From SIG307 sp045596385 (lineage in GTDB: Bacteria; Bacillota; Clostridia; Lachnospirales; Lachnospiraceae): a stretch of DNA of 64,000 bases. The notes beneath the pieces were generated by a model, which was given only the letters and a program-made list of their open reading frames with translations, was not told the origin of the DNA and did not search any database. Made by a program: the position numbers and the translations under genes. How positions within the stretch are numbered: the stretch's first letter is position 1; each line of letters begins with the position of its first letter. The DNA lies in the NCBI GenBank assembly GCA_045596385.1, contig JAZOCC010000034.1, positions 45,549-109,548 on the forward strand. Direction: 5' to 3'. Below, one piece after another: positions 24,799-32,670 of the stretch.

Positions 24799-25548
24799 CT
24801 ATATTCGTTTCTTCAAAAACGCCTCCGCCAATACGAAATCCTCCGGTGTAGTTACTTTTATATTTGTATAACTTCCTCTCACCATCTGAATCGGAATATC
24901 ATGATACATCCCTACTACCATGGCATCATCCGTTACATTGATTTCCGGCTCCTGCATCAAACGCTCATATGCGTCATAGGCCAACGCAAACTCAAAGCTC
25001 TGAGGTGTCTGGGCCGTCCACAAGCTATCCCGTTTCGGTGTCAGGGTAATAGTTCCCCGCTCATCCGTCATCTGAATCGTATCCTTTACCGGCATGCCTG
25101 CAACGCATGCTCCATATTGCTCGGTTTCCGTAATCAGGCGGTTAATCAATTCCGCCGTCACAAGAGGTCTGGCACCATCATGAATCAGTACATAGTCCGG
25201 AGCTTCCTCCGTATGTACATGCTCCGGTTCCTCATTCTCCGCACACTCGCCTTCCTCATTCCCTTTCAGGCACTGCAACCCATTCCACACGGAATCATAC
25301 CGTTCCGCTCCGCCGGCAACAATTCCGCACACTTTTGTAAACCCAAAGCGCTCTACCAGCTCTTTTTTACAGTACTCCTCGTCACCCTCTGCAGTCACCA
25401 GCACCACACGCTCCACATCACTGTCCTCAAAGGCTTTCAGGGCATAATACAAGAGCGGCTTTCCGAGAAGCTCCATATACTGCTTCGGAACGTCGCTTTG
25501 CATCCTGCTTCCTTTTCCTCCTGCCAATACAATCCCCGCTGCTGCCAT
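24799..25548 (-). CDS. ispD: 2-C-methyl-D-erythritol 4-phosphate cytidylyltransferase
   Basis: 249 residues. The nucleotidyltransferase loop LAGGKGSRMQSDVPKQY, the IHDGARPLV motif and the C-terminal NVTDDAM are all present. It makes CDP-methylerythritol in the MEP isoprenoid pathway. Unusual is an acidic insert of about 20 residues (GNEEGECAENEEPEHVHTEE) before DYVLIHDGARP, on the protein surface. The gene follows tsaD by eight bases, so the two are probably co-transcribed. Confidence 0.95.
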   Translation of the reverse strand: MAAAGIVLAGGKGSRMQSDVPKQYMELLGKPLLYYALKAFEDSDVERVVLVTAEGDEEYCKKELVERFGFTKVCGIVAGGAERYDSVWNGLQCLKGNEEGECAENEEPEHVHTEEAPDYVLIHDGARPLVTAELINRLITETEQYGACVAGMPVKDTIQMTDERGTITLTPKRDSLWTAQTPQSFEFALAYDAYERLMQEPEINVTDDAMVVGMYHDIPIQMVRGSYTNIKVTTPEDFVLAEAFLKKRI

Positions 25549-25556
25549 ACTCCTCC

Positions 25557-26567
25557 TTACCTTTCACCGAGCTGCAAATTCGGCACTGCGTTCAAATCCA
25601 ACCCATGCCGAACTCCTTTCCGGAACTCATAATACGCCGCCGCACCGATCATTACCGCATTGTCCGTACAAAGAATCGGTGACGGACGATACAGGTCGAT
25701 TCCTGCCTTTTTACACGCTTCTTCCATACCTGCACGAATGGCGGAATTGGACGCCACGCCACCGGCTAACGCCAACTTTTTCATCCCGGTCGCCTTTACT
25801 GCCGCCATAGTCTTTTCCACCAATACTTCTACCACCGACTGCTGGAAGGACGCCGCCACATCCGCAGGATTGATTTCGATGCCCTGCATCGCCGACTGGT
25901 TCAAATAATTTAACACCGCAGACTTCACACCGCTGAAGCTGAAATCATACGGAGAATCCGCAATCTGCCCCTTCGGAAATTTAATTGCATTCGGATTTCC
26001 TTCCTTGGACAGCTTGTCAATCTTCGGTCCTCCCGGATAACCGAGGCCGATGGCTCTTGCCACCTTGTCAAAAGCCTCTCCCGCCGCATCGTCGTGGGTT
26101 CGTCCTAAAATCTCATACTCGCCGTAATCAGCCACCCGTACCAGATGGGTGTGACCGCCGGATACCACCAGACACAAAAACGGCGGTTCCAAGTCTAAGT
26201 TCTCTATGTAGTTTGCGGAAATATGACCTTCAATGTGATGCACACCGATTAACGGCTTCCCCGCCGCATACGCCAGCGCCTTTGCATGGGCCACGCCCAC
26301 CAGAAGGGCACCTACCAGTCCCGGGCCGTAGGTTACTGCCACCGCATCCACCTCGGACAAAGTCATCCCCGCTTCAGACAAAGCCTGATCCACCACGTTA
26401 TTGATGCGCTCCGTATGTTTACGGGATGCGATTTCCGGCACCACACCACCGTATAATGTATGAATATCAATTTGGGACGAAATGACATTGGACAGCACCT
26501 TACGTCCGTCCTCCACCACCGCTGCCGCAGTCTCGTCACAGGATGATTCAATTGCTAAAATTCGCAC
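25557..26567 (-). CDS. tsaD: tRNA N6-threonylcarbamoyladenosine transferase TsaD
   Basis: 336 residues, full length, with a GTG start. The kinase-like ASKHA fold is seen in LAIESSCDETAAAV, the metal-binding histidines in HHIEGHISAN, VSGGHTHL and LAGGVASNSAIR. It completes t6A37 in ANN-decoding tRNAs together with TsaB and TsaE, which lie 11-13 kb away at 37.7-38.9 kb. Confidence 0.97.
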   Translation of the reverse strand: MRILAIESSCDETAAAVVEDGRKVLSNVISSQIDIHTLYGGVVPEIASRKHTERINNVVDQALSEAGMTLSEVDAVAVTYGPGLVGALLVGVAHAKALAYAAGKPLIGVHHIEGHISANYIENLDLEPPFLCLVVSGGHTHLVRVADYGEYEILGRTHDDAAGEAFDKVARAIGLGYPGGPKIDKLSKEGNPNAIKFPKGQIADSPYDFSFSGVKSAVLNYLNQSAMQGIEINPADVAASFQQSVVEVLVEKTMAAVKATGMKKLALAGGVASNSAIRAGMEEACKKAGIDLYRPSPILCTDNAVMIGAAAYYEFRKGVRHGLDLNAVPNLQLGER

Positions 26568-26593
26568 GATTTTTGCCTCCGTTATGTTCTTTC

Positions 26594-27160
26594 TTACTCC
26601 CCGTCAGCCGTCTCCCAGCCTAAAATCTTATATCTACCCTCTGCGTCTTTTCGCATAATCAGATTCCGATAGCTTCCGCCGCTTCCCGCATCGGACTTAC
26701 TCATCAGCTGAAACATAATCGACGCATATTCATATCCGTCCTTTTTCCACTTGGAAACGTTGCTGGCTTTATCCAATACATACCCGGTAAATACCAGTTT
26801 TTTCTCCTTTGCCGTCTCCAAATCGGCCTTTGTCGCAGCAAGCAGGGAATCATACGGATTTAACGCAGCAAACTCCTCATCAAACAGCTCGCGCTCCATT
26901 CGAACCAAAGCTTCCAACTGGGCTTCCGTTGTATCCGCGCTGTAGATGCACTCCACGATGCCACAGTAAAACTCCGCCACGGAATACGGGGTCGGCGGAT
27001 AGTTCGTCTCAAGATTCTTCGCAAGCATCTGCTCCGCCACCGTATTTACCGTCTCCTTCGCTTCTTTTCCGGAACGGTCGATGTACATGTATAACGCCAC
27101 AATGGCGCACGCCAGCACCAGAACTACACTGATGGTACCAATTCTCTTTTTCATCTTCAT
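26594..27160 (-). CDS. Membrane-anchored hypothetical protein (DUF6715-like)
   Basis: 188 residues, starting MKMKKRIGT after AAAGGAGGG. One N-terminal membrane helix (GTISVVLVLACAIVALYMYI), then an extracytoplasmic alpha/beta domain with YPPTPYSVAEFYCGIVECIYS. It resembles a Lachnospiraceae family I know as DUF6715, but that recall is tentative. Function unknown. It lies between rnz and tsaD on the same strand. Confidence 0.7.
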   Translation of the reverse strand: MKMKKRIGTISVVLVLACAIVALYMYIDRSGKEAKETVNTVAEQMLAKNLETNYPPTPYSVAEFYCGIVECIYSADTTEAQLEALVRMERELFDEEFAALNPYDSLLAATKADLETAKEKKLVFTGYVLDKASNVSKWKKDGYEYASIMFQLMSKSDAGSGGSYRNLIMRKDAEGRYKILGWETADGE

Positions 27161-27190
27161 AAGTATCCCTCCTTTGCATTGCAAACCGGA

Positions 27191-28105
27191 TTACTCGTTT
27201 TTATCAAACTCCAACACAATCGTTCTGCCGTCCTTTGCCGCATAAGTTGCCGGAAAAATCTTCCGAGTCTTCGGAATATATTCCTCCGGACGAATGAGAG
27301 ACGGACTGTAATGGGTCAGCCACAGTTCCTTTACATTCGCCTCTTTTGCCAGCTTTGCCGCCTCATAAAAGGTCATGTGCTTGTGCTCCAAGGCCTTATT
27401 CATCTTATCATCTTCGCCATACATTCCTTCGCAAATAAACAAATCTGCCTCGGTAGCATGAGCAACCATACTTTTCGTCGGTCTCGTATCCGTACTGTAG
27501 GCAAGACGAATGCCCTTTCGCGGCGGTCCAAGCACCATGTCCGGTGTAAAGCATACACCGCCTTCCTCGATGATCTCGCCCTTCTGCAACCGGTTCCAAA
27601 ACTTTTGCGGAACATTGTTTTCCGCTGCCCGCTCCGGGAAGAACCGCCCGCCCCGGCGTACCACTACGGAATATCCGTAGCAGAGCACATTGTGATTTAC
27701 TTTATAGGCTTCGATTTCATAACCGTGGGTAAAAATCGTCTCCTCTGCCTCGGTTAATTCATGAAATTCCAGCGCAAAGGGCAGCTCCGGCGCAATGGTC
27801 CGGAGTGCGCCTACCACCCGTTCCAACCCCTTCGGCCCGATGAGAGTCACAGGCTCTTTCCGCTCCGCATTTCCCATGGACAATAACAACCCCGGCAAAC
27901 CGCTGATGTGATCTCCGTGATAATGAGTAAAACAAATCACATCGATATCGTGAAAGCTCCATCCTTTTTCCCGAATCGCCACCTGAGTTCCCTCACCGCA
28001 ATCAATCAGCAAACTGCTGCCGTTTAACCGCGTCATCAGAGCGGTCAGCCAACGATTCGGAAGCGGCATCATTCCGCCGGTCCCTAATAAACAAACTTCT
28101 AACAT
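27191..28105 (-). CDS. rnz: Ribonuclease Z
   Basis: 304 residues, the short tRNase Z form. The metallo-beta-lactamase motif is FTHYHGDHISGLPG; later metal ligands are in YSTDTRPT and HKHMTFYEAA with a closing HYSPS. It removes 3' trailers from tRNA precursors. Its ATG overlaps the stop of the small cysteine-pair protein by seven bases, so the two are translationally coupled. Confidence 0.95.
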   Translation of the reverse strand: MLEVCLLGTGGMMPLPNRWLTALMTRLNGSSLLIDCGEGTQVAIREKGWSFHDIDVICFTHYHGDHISGLPGLLLSMGNAERKEPVTLIGPKGLERVVGALRTIAPELPFALEFHELTEAEETIFTHGYEIEAYKVNHNVLCYGYSVVVRRGGRFFPERAAENNVPQKFWNRLQKGEIIEEGGVCFTPDMVLGPPRKGIRLAYSTDTRPTKSMVAHATEADLFICEGMYGEDDKMNKALEHKHMTFYEAAKLAKEANVKELWLTHYSPSLIRPEEYIPKTRKIFPATYAAKDGRTIVLEFDKNE

Positions 28106-28326
28106 AAAACCTCCTGCTTTTTTTCTATCTTCACAGGTAACTTAAACTGCTTTATCCATTCATCATAGCAGTCCTCACACACCACGATATGATGAATCTG
28201 TAAATCTTTTTCGGAAAAATAGCCCCACTCCTTGCGAATATATACCGCATCCTCCGTCACGGTTTTGCCGCTGTCGGAAGTCGCAAGGGCTCGTCCGCAA
28301 CAATTACAGAGTACCTTCTGCTTCAT
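28099..28326 (-). CDS. Small protein with two CxxC pairs
   Basis: 75 residues from ATG 28326 after AAAGGAG. CNCCGRAL near the N-terminus and CEDCYDEW near residue 58 look like one zinc site. The segment between reads VTEDAVYIRKEWGYFSEKDLQIHHIVVC. No known function. It is coupled to rnz by a seven-base overlap. Confidence 0.75.
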   Translation of the reverse strand: MKQKVLCNCCGRALATSDSGKTVTEDAVYIRKEWGYFSEKDLQIHHIVVCEDCYDEWIKQFKLPVKIEKKQEVLC

Positions 28327-28392
28327 CCGTTCCACTCCTTTCAATCCCTCAGAGTAATTATACCTCATTTTGGTTGAAATGGGTAGTGGTAA

Positions 28393-29559
28393 TTATTTTC
28401 TTCCCAAGGGTCCGCCGGGCGCATGCGGAGTATTCCTTTGCATCTTTCCCAGATTCTCCTCCGAATGCTCCAATTCTCTGGAATACCGATACATAATTTG
28501 CTTCATATCTTCTCTTGATAAGTGTCCGCCCTGCTCTGCCCATTTTGCCAGAAACATTTCGTACAGAACCGTAACACTGTCTACCGACATTTTTATTTTT
28601 CCTATGACATTGTCATCGTACACAGCGCCGCAGAAATAGGCAAATACAAAGTATACCAGCAGCTGTTCCAACAGAATATCCATGTCGATTCCATCAATCG
28701 ACGCCTGCTTGCAATATTCCCGAAACTTTTCCTGCATGTTACGGTAACCTTGCGCCCCCTTACCGTACAATGTCATCCAACACTTGTCCAGATACCCTTT
28801 CCAATCCTCACTTAGGAATTCCAGCTTGTATAACCGTTCAAAGACCGTTTTCGAATAAAAGAACACTTCCGTTTCATTTTCATAGAATGTCTTTATATCC
28901 CGCTCTGCTATCCGAACGAAATTTGCAAGATTTTCCTCTTCCTCGTAGTTTTCAAACACATCCGCCAAGTCAAATAAATCGCTTACCTCAATGATGTCCT
29001 GCATCTCTTCCGCCATTTTGTACACCAAAGAAACCCGCACCGCCACAGGCAAACGACGATTTTGCAGTATTGCAATCATTATCTTTCTGGCATCCTCCAA
29101 GTACGAGAAAAAGAAGGGATCAAAATCTTCGAATTCTTCCTCTTCCCCGTCTATTTCCTCTTCCGTAAAACGCACCGGTTCTTTCTGCTCCAACAGAATC
29201 CTTGCCACTTCCGGACAGGAAATCGTCAATGTAATCTCCCTCAGATTTTCAAATTCTTCGATATGTCTCGGATAATTCGCACAGGTCACACAAAGACTTT
29301 CCTCGTCCAACCGCTCATACATCTCACACAAATTGTTCTCTTTTAAAAAGGCACAACGTTTCCGGCAGTCCTGCGCAAACACGCCTTCCGCCCAATCAAT
29401 TCGATTCCGCAACGTCTCTCCGTACTCTCCGGTTTCGGATTGATATCGCGCCAGTGCCGCCTCATCAATCACAATCTGCCATCCGGCACAGCACGTAGCT
29501 TCACACCGGTCCGCCACGCACTTAAATTTCTCATAATACTCCGGTCTTACATATAACAT
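28393..29559 (-). CDS. FliB-like protein (flagellin lysine-N-methylase family)
   Basis: 388 residues. The N-terminal CVADRCEATCCAGWQI and CRKRCAFL..NLCEMYERL..SLCVTCANYPR cysteine pattern is that of FliB, a cluster-binding family annotated as flagellin lysine methylase. No flagellar gene is in the window, and the family occurs in non-motile Clostridia, so the target may be another protein. Start follows GGGAGG. The methyltransferase gene on the same strand lies 18 nt upstream. Confidence 0.82.
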   Translation of the reverse strand: MLYVRPEYYEKFKCVADRCEATCCAGWQIVIDEAALARYQSETGEYGETLRNRIDWAEGVFAQDCRKRCAFLKENNLCEMYERLDEESLCVTCANYPRHIEEFENLREITLTISCPEVARILLEQKEPVRFTEEEIDGEEEEFEDFDPFFFSYLEDARKIMIAILQNRRLPVAVRVSLVYKMAEEMQDIIEVSDLFDLADVFENYEEEENLANFVRIAERDIKTFYENETEVFFYSKTVFERLYKLEFLSEDWKGYLDKCWMTLYGKGAQGYRNMQEKFREYCKQASIDGIDMDILLEQLLVYFVFAYFCGAVYDDNVIGKIKMSVDSVTVLYEMFLAKWAEQGGHLSREDMKQIMYRYSRELEHSEENLGKMQRNTPHAPGGPLGRK

Positions 29560-29577
29560 AACGGCCTCCCGTTGTCC

Positions 29578-30174
29578 TTAAGGTAACATAAAAATCATAA
29601 TTCGCTCTCGCTCATCATTGCCTTCAAACAAATCACCGCAATCGATTTCATCATAAAACTCCAATTCATCTACAGTCATAAGATAAGAAATATATTCCTC
29701 CGACGGATAATAGAAAAACAAAAATGCTTCCCTTGGATTTTCATAATAAGATTCCAGAATCCGTGCCATCACCTTCCGAAGCAATTCCACGGAAAACGGG
29801 TTGAAAAAGTAGAACCGGTTGACGCTTTCCGGTACCTCGTATTCTTCCGCTCTCGCCGCTACAAATTCCGTCCTTGTTCCCGACACGGCAGTCTTCCTGT
29901 TTTCCATCGCTCCCTGATAAATCCGTTCGTCATATTCTATCCCCAGAGTACCCGCTTTGGTCTGATAGGCCAGAAAGAAATCCACACGTCCCTTTCCGCA
30001 TCCATAGTCCAAAACCACATCCTTTTTTCGAATCAGACCGCTGTTTGCCAACCTTTCCAAAACACTATACGGTGTAGGTTCGTAAGGGTAGCGATATTGG
30101 TCGGCCTTGGAATCGTCCCGACCGGTTGTTTTTATTTGCAGGAGCTTATCCCATGTAGTTTCCGTATTTGACAT
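29578..30174 (-). CDS. Class I SAM-dependent methyltransferase
   Basis: 198 residues. The SAM-binding motif I is VVLDYGCGKGRVDFFLA and the acidic end of strand 2 is GIEYDERI; FYFFNPFS is a plausible motif IV. Substrate unknown. The ATG lies two bases after the stop of the DUF1349 gene, so the genes are coupled. Confidence 0.88.
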   Translation of the reverse strand: MSNTETTWDKLLQIKTTGRDDSKADQYRYPYEPTPYSVLERLANSGLIRKKDVVLDYGCGKGRVDFFLAYQTKAGTLGIEYDERIYQGAMENRKTAVSGTRTEFVAARAEEYEVPESVNRFYFFNPFSVELLRKVMARILESYYENPREAFLFFYYPSEEYISYLMTVDELEFYDEIDCGDLFEGNDERERIMIFMLP

Positions 30175-30176
30175 CT

Positions 30177-30788
30177 CTACTCCTCATCCGGCTGCTGACC
30201 GTCATGGGCAAGCCATTTACACTCCGTCATTTCCATATCGGTAAACGTTGCTTTAAAGGAGGAATCTTCCGGACTGCACGCATAAATGCCGAACCGAATA
30301 CTTCCTCCGCCGTTCCACATATGGCACATCCGCATCTGTTTGAACGTCACACCGTCTTCGGAACACTCGATACAGTAATCGTCTTCTCTTCTGCTGAACC
30401 GATACCACATGGATTTGATTCCGGCATCAATCTCTGTGGTTGCCCAGTCGGAATATCCGTGATTGGTCACCACACTTCCCAAATGTTGAAAGTTCTCATT
30501 TTCGTATTCGATGGACCCTTTCAGCCAGTTCTCACTGTCCAGATACATCACGATACCGCATTGATCAAATCTGCGCTTGCTTTCAAACTGTGTCTTTACC
30601 GTAAACGAAAAGAACTTTTCCTCTGTTTCCGTCTGCAACACAGGGGCGTTATCATTTCTGAAATGATAATAGGTTCTCTGCCACAAATCCGTATGGGGCT
30701 TTGTGATAATTTCAATTTTATCTTCGGAGATGGTATACTCCGCAGGTTCTCTTCTTGTCCATTTCAAACTACCGACATCAAATTTCAT
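30177..30788 (-). CDS. DUF1349 family protein (concanavalin-like fold)
   Basis: 203 residues. DUF1349 beta-sandwich pattern: PHTDLWQRTYYHFRNDNAP, FDQCGIVMYLDSENWLKGS, WYRFSRREDDYCIECSEDG and RFGIYACSPEDSSFKATF. The fold is shared with C-terminal domains of some GH43 enzymes, but this is a free cytoplasmic protein. Role unknown; it may bind or process a carbohydrate. Confidence 0.85.
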   Translation of the reverse strand: MKFDVGSLKWTRREPAEYTISEDKIEIITKPHTDLWQRTYYHFRNDNAPVLQTETEEKFFSFTVKTQFESKRRFDQCGIVMYLDSENWLKGSIEYENENFQHLGSVVTNHGYSDWATTEIDAGIKSMWYRFSRREDDYCIECSEDGVTFKQMRMCHMWNGGGSIRFGIYACSPEDSSFKATFTDMEMTECKWLAHDGQQPDEE

Positions 30789-30798
30789 ACTTATTCTC

Positions 30799-31452
30799 CT
30801 AATGCTTGCGACTCAACGTCCGCACGACTTCTTCATACCGCTTTGTTTTATTTTTGATATCTTCCTCTGTTACGCCGTAATACCGATAAATATCTTTGTA
30901 GATTCGATGAAAGCGCTTCAATATTTTCTTACTCCCCGAAGCACCGCCCCCGATATAGTTGAATCTCTTTTCAATCAGAATATGGATGTTATCATTGATG
31001 TCATCAAGGGAAATCTGAAACTTATGAAAGTCGATATCAAATTCTGTTACAGGGACCTCCTTCGCCTTTTGAGTTCTTTCATCCGCCAGCTTAACATAAG
31101 CCCATAAATCTTCCTGAGACTCGCTCTTTAACTTCGGCAAAGTCGCATACTCTCCCAACAATTCCTTTGCATGCTGTATCAGAAAGGACGCCCGCATTTC
31201 ATTATACTCTTCTTCTATTTTCTCGCGCCCCAGTTCCGTAAATCCATGAACATTTACGATATATGCCATTACCTCATCCATGGTATGTGCACCCGGTTTC
31301 AGCATTCTTTCTACATAAGCTCTCCTTATTTGGTATCGAAGTTTCTGCAACTTCTGTTTTATTGTTAACTTCGCATTTCTCTTAATCAAGCCTATTGCGG
31401 TCGGTCCGTCCGCACCACCGATGACAGAAGCCGCACTTGCATTCTTTTCCAT
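30799..31452 (-). CDS. Hypothetical protein with N-terminal SVIGGADGPTAI tag
   Basis: 217 residues. Residues 1-20 contain ASVIGGADGPTAIGL, the membrane motif of sodium-pumping decarboxylase beta subunits, but no membrane segments follow; the rest is helical and highly charged (IKQKLQKLRYQIRRAYVERML). The tag may be a cleaved or targeting leader. ATG 31452 is chosen; a TTG nine codons upstream is possible. It lies ten bases from the DUF1349 gene and four bases downstream of the DUF1963 gene. Confidence 0.7.
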   Translation of the reverse strand: MEKNASAASVIGGADGPTAIGLIKRNAKLTIKQKLQKLRYQIRRAYVERMLKPGAHTMDEVMAYIVNVHGFTELGREKIEEEYNEMRASFLIQHAKELLGEYATLPKLKSESQEDLWAYVKLADERTQKAKEVPVTEFDIDFHKFQISLDDINDNIHILIEKRFNYIGGGASGSKKILKRFHRIYKDIYRYYGVTEEDIKNKTKRYEEVVRTLSRKH

Positions 31453-31483
31453 AACCACGTTCCCCGCTTTACATTCCAATACC

Positions 31484-32347
31484 CTAGCCGCACTGTAAAA
31501 TCAGCCACGCTTCTTCAAAGTTACGACTTAATAAATCACTCTTTTTAATCCAGAAATAGATGTGACCGCAATCACCAAACATCAACTCATACTCATCTAC
31601 GGATACTGTTCCCATCTGAAAAAGCAGCATCCAATCACTTGCCTTTTCTTTGATGTCTGCCTTTTCTGTTTCCGGAATTTTCGCATAATCCTCCGGACTT
31701 CCGCAACGGTAACCTCTGGTCACCCGTTCACATTCTTCCTCCATCGGGTTCTGAATCACGTCGGGATATCCTAATAACTTTGTGCGCTCTCCCCATCCGT
31801 CATAGGTATATCCGCATTCCGTACTGCAGGTTTCATAGTCCTCATATTCAAACGCCATATCTGCCGCAAAACATCCATAGTCCGGAAGGCTGATTTGACT
31901 CTGAAAATCCAGTGCCAACTCCGGAAGAATCATAGACTCGTCCAAATCCGCAGGGCACTCGGCAGCTGACAATTCTTCTTCCGGGAAATAAAATACACGT
32001 GCTGAACCTTTGTCCTCCGGTGTAAATCCCCAGGTCATTGTTTCAAGTTCATAGAAGAAGCTGAGAATACCGGTTTTCGGAAGCAATCCTTCTTCATCAA
32101 GATGTGCCACATCTCTCAGATTTATCTGGCCCAGGAAAGAAAGGGGTCTGCTTACGTTTTCCTCTTCTCCGTATGCCTTTCCCGAAAACCACGGCCATTC
32201 AAAGCCTTTCGGCACATCCGGCATCCCTCCGATTTTACTACCGGCAGCCGGTAGCGGTGCATCACTTGTCCTGTATGTAATCCCAATCTCTTTCTTTGCA
32301 ATTTCAAGAAGTTTCTCGGTTAGTTCTTGCTTTTGTGTTTCGTTCAT
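31484..32347 (-). CDS. DUF1963 (YwqG-like) family protein
   Basis: 287 residues, starting MNETQKQELTE after GGAGG. The family pattern SKIGGMPDVPKGFEWPW, LSFLGQINLRD, GILSFFYE and a late DCGHIYFWI are present. YwqG proteins have no settled function; they often sit in toxin-immunity or accessory clusters. A degenerate peptidase-like start lies directly upstream. Confidence 0.85.
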   Translation of the reverse strand: MNETQKQELTEKLLEIAKKEIGITYRTSDAPLPAAGSKIGGMPDVPKGFEWPWFSGKAYGEEENVSRPLSFLGQINLRDVAHLDEEGLLPKTGILSFFYELETMTWGFTPEDKGSARVFYFPEEELSAAECPADLDESMILPELALDFQSQISLPDYGCFAADMAFEYEDYETCSTECGYTYDGWGERTKLLGYPDVIQNPMEEECERVTRGYRCGSPEDYAKIPETEKADIKEKASDWMLLFQMGTVSVDEYELMFGDCGHIYFWIKKSDLLSRNFEEAWLILQCG

Positions 32348-32376
32348 GTTGTTATCCTCCAAATCAACTTGTAACA

Positions 32377-32481
32377 CTATATTCTCTCAACAATTCTTTT
32401 GCTTATTTTCTGCCGGAATACTTCCGCAGCCTGAGCATGAAATCCGTTCGGAAACATGCTGGTCAAAATATAGGTACTCAT
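32377..32481 (-). pseudogene. Remnant of a peptidase E / glutamine amidotransferase-like gene
   Basis: A 34-codon frame with a strong GGGAGG, starting MSTYILTSMFPNGFHAQAAE. This is how Lachnospiraceae peptidase E (S51, type 1 amidotransferase-like) proteins begin, as I recall them. The frame ends after VERI, where about 180 residues should follow, and the DUF1963 ribosome site comes right after. Either a deletion remnant or a real short peptide. Confidence 0.5.
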
Positions 32482-32531
32482 GTTAGTCCTCCCGACTTAC
32501 TTATTATCTTGCTTACTATCTTACTTTTAAC

Positions 32532-32595
32532 AAAAGAGGGCCCCACATTTTTGAACATCACGCTTCCGAAACATTCATACTCTGCCAGGACCCTC
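32532..32595 (-). terminator. Possible terminator after the FGGY kinase
   Basis: Minus-strand stem GAGGGTCC/GGGCCCTC with a 44-nt loop, followed by TTTTG. A separate hairpin GCAACC/GGTTGC with a T run on the plus strand (32615-32637) lies between it and the kinase gene and points the other way. Confidence 0.35.
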
Positions 32596-32670
32596 GGGTA
32601 TCCGTTTCATTCATGCAACCAAATAAGGTTGCTTTTTTATATTGCAACTCATTTCGGTTGCTTATCTATT

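Noticed and set aside
30909..30922. TGAAAGCGCTTCAA as a cre site
   Set aside because: Only the left half fits the consensus, and it is deep within a coding region unrelated to sugars.
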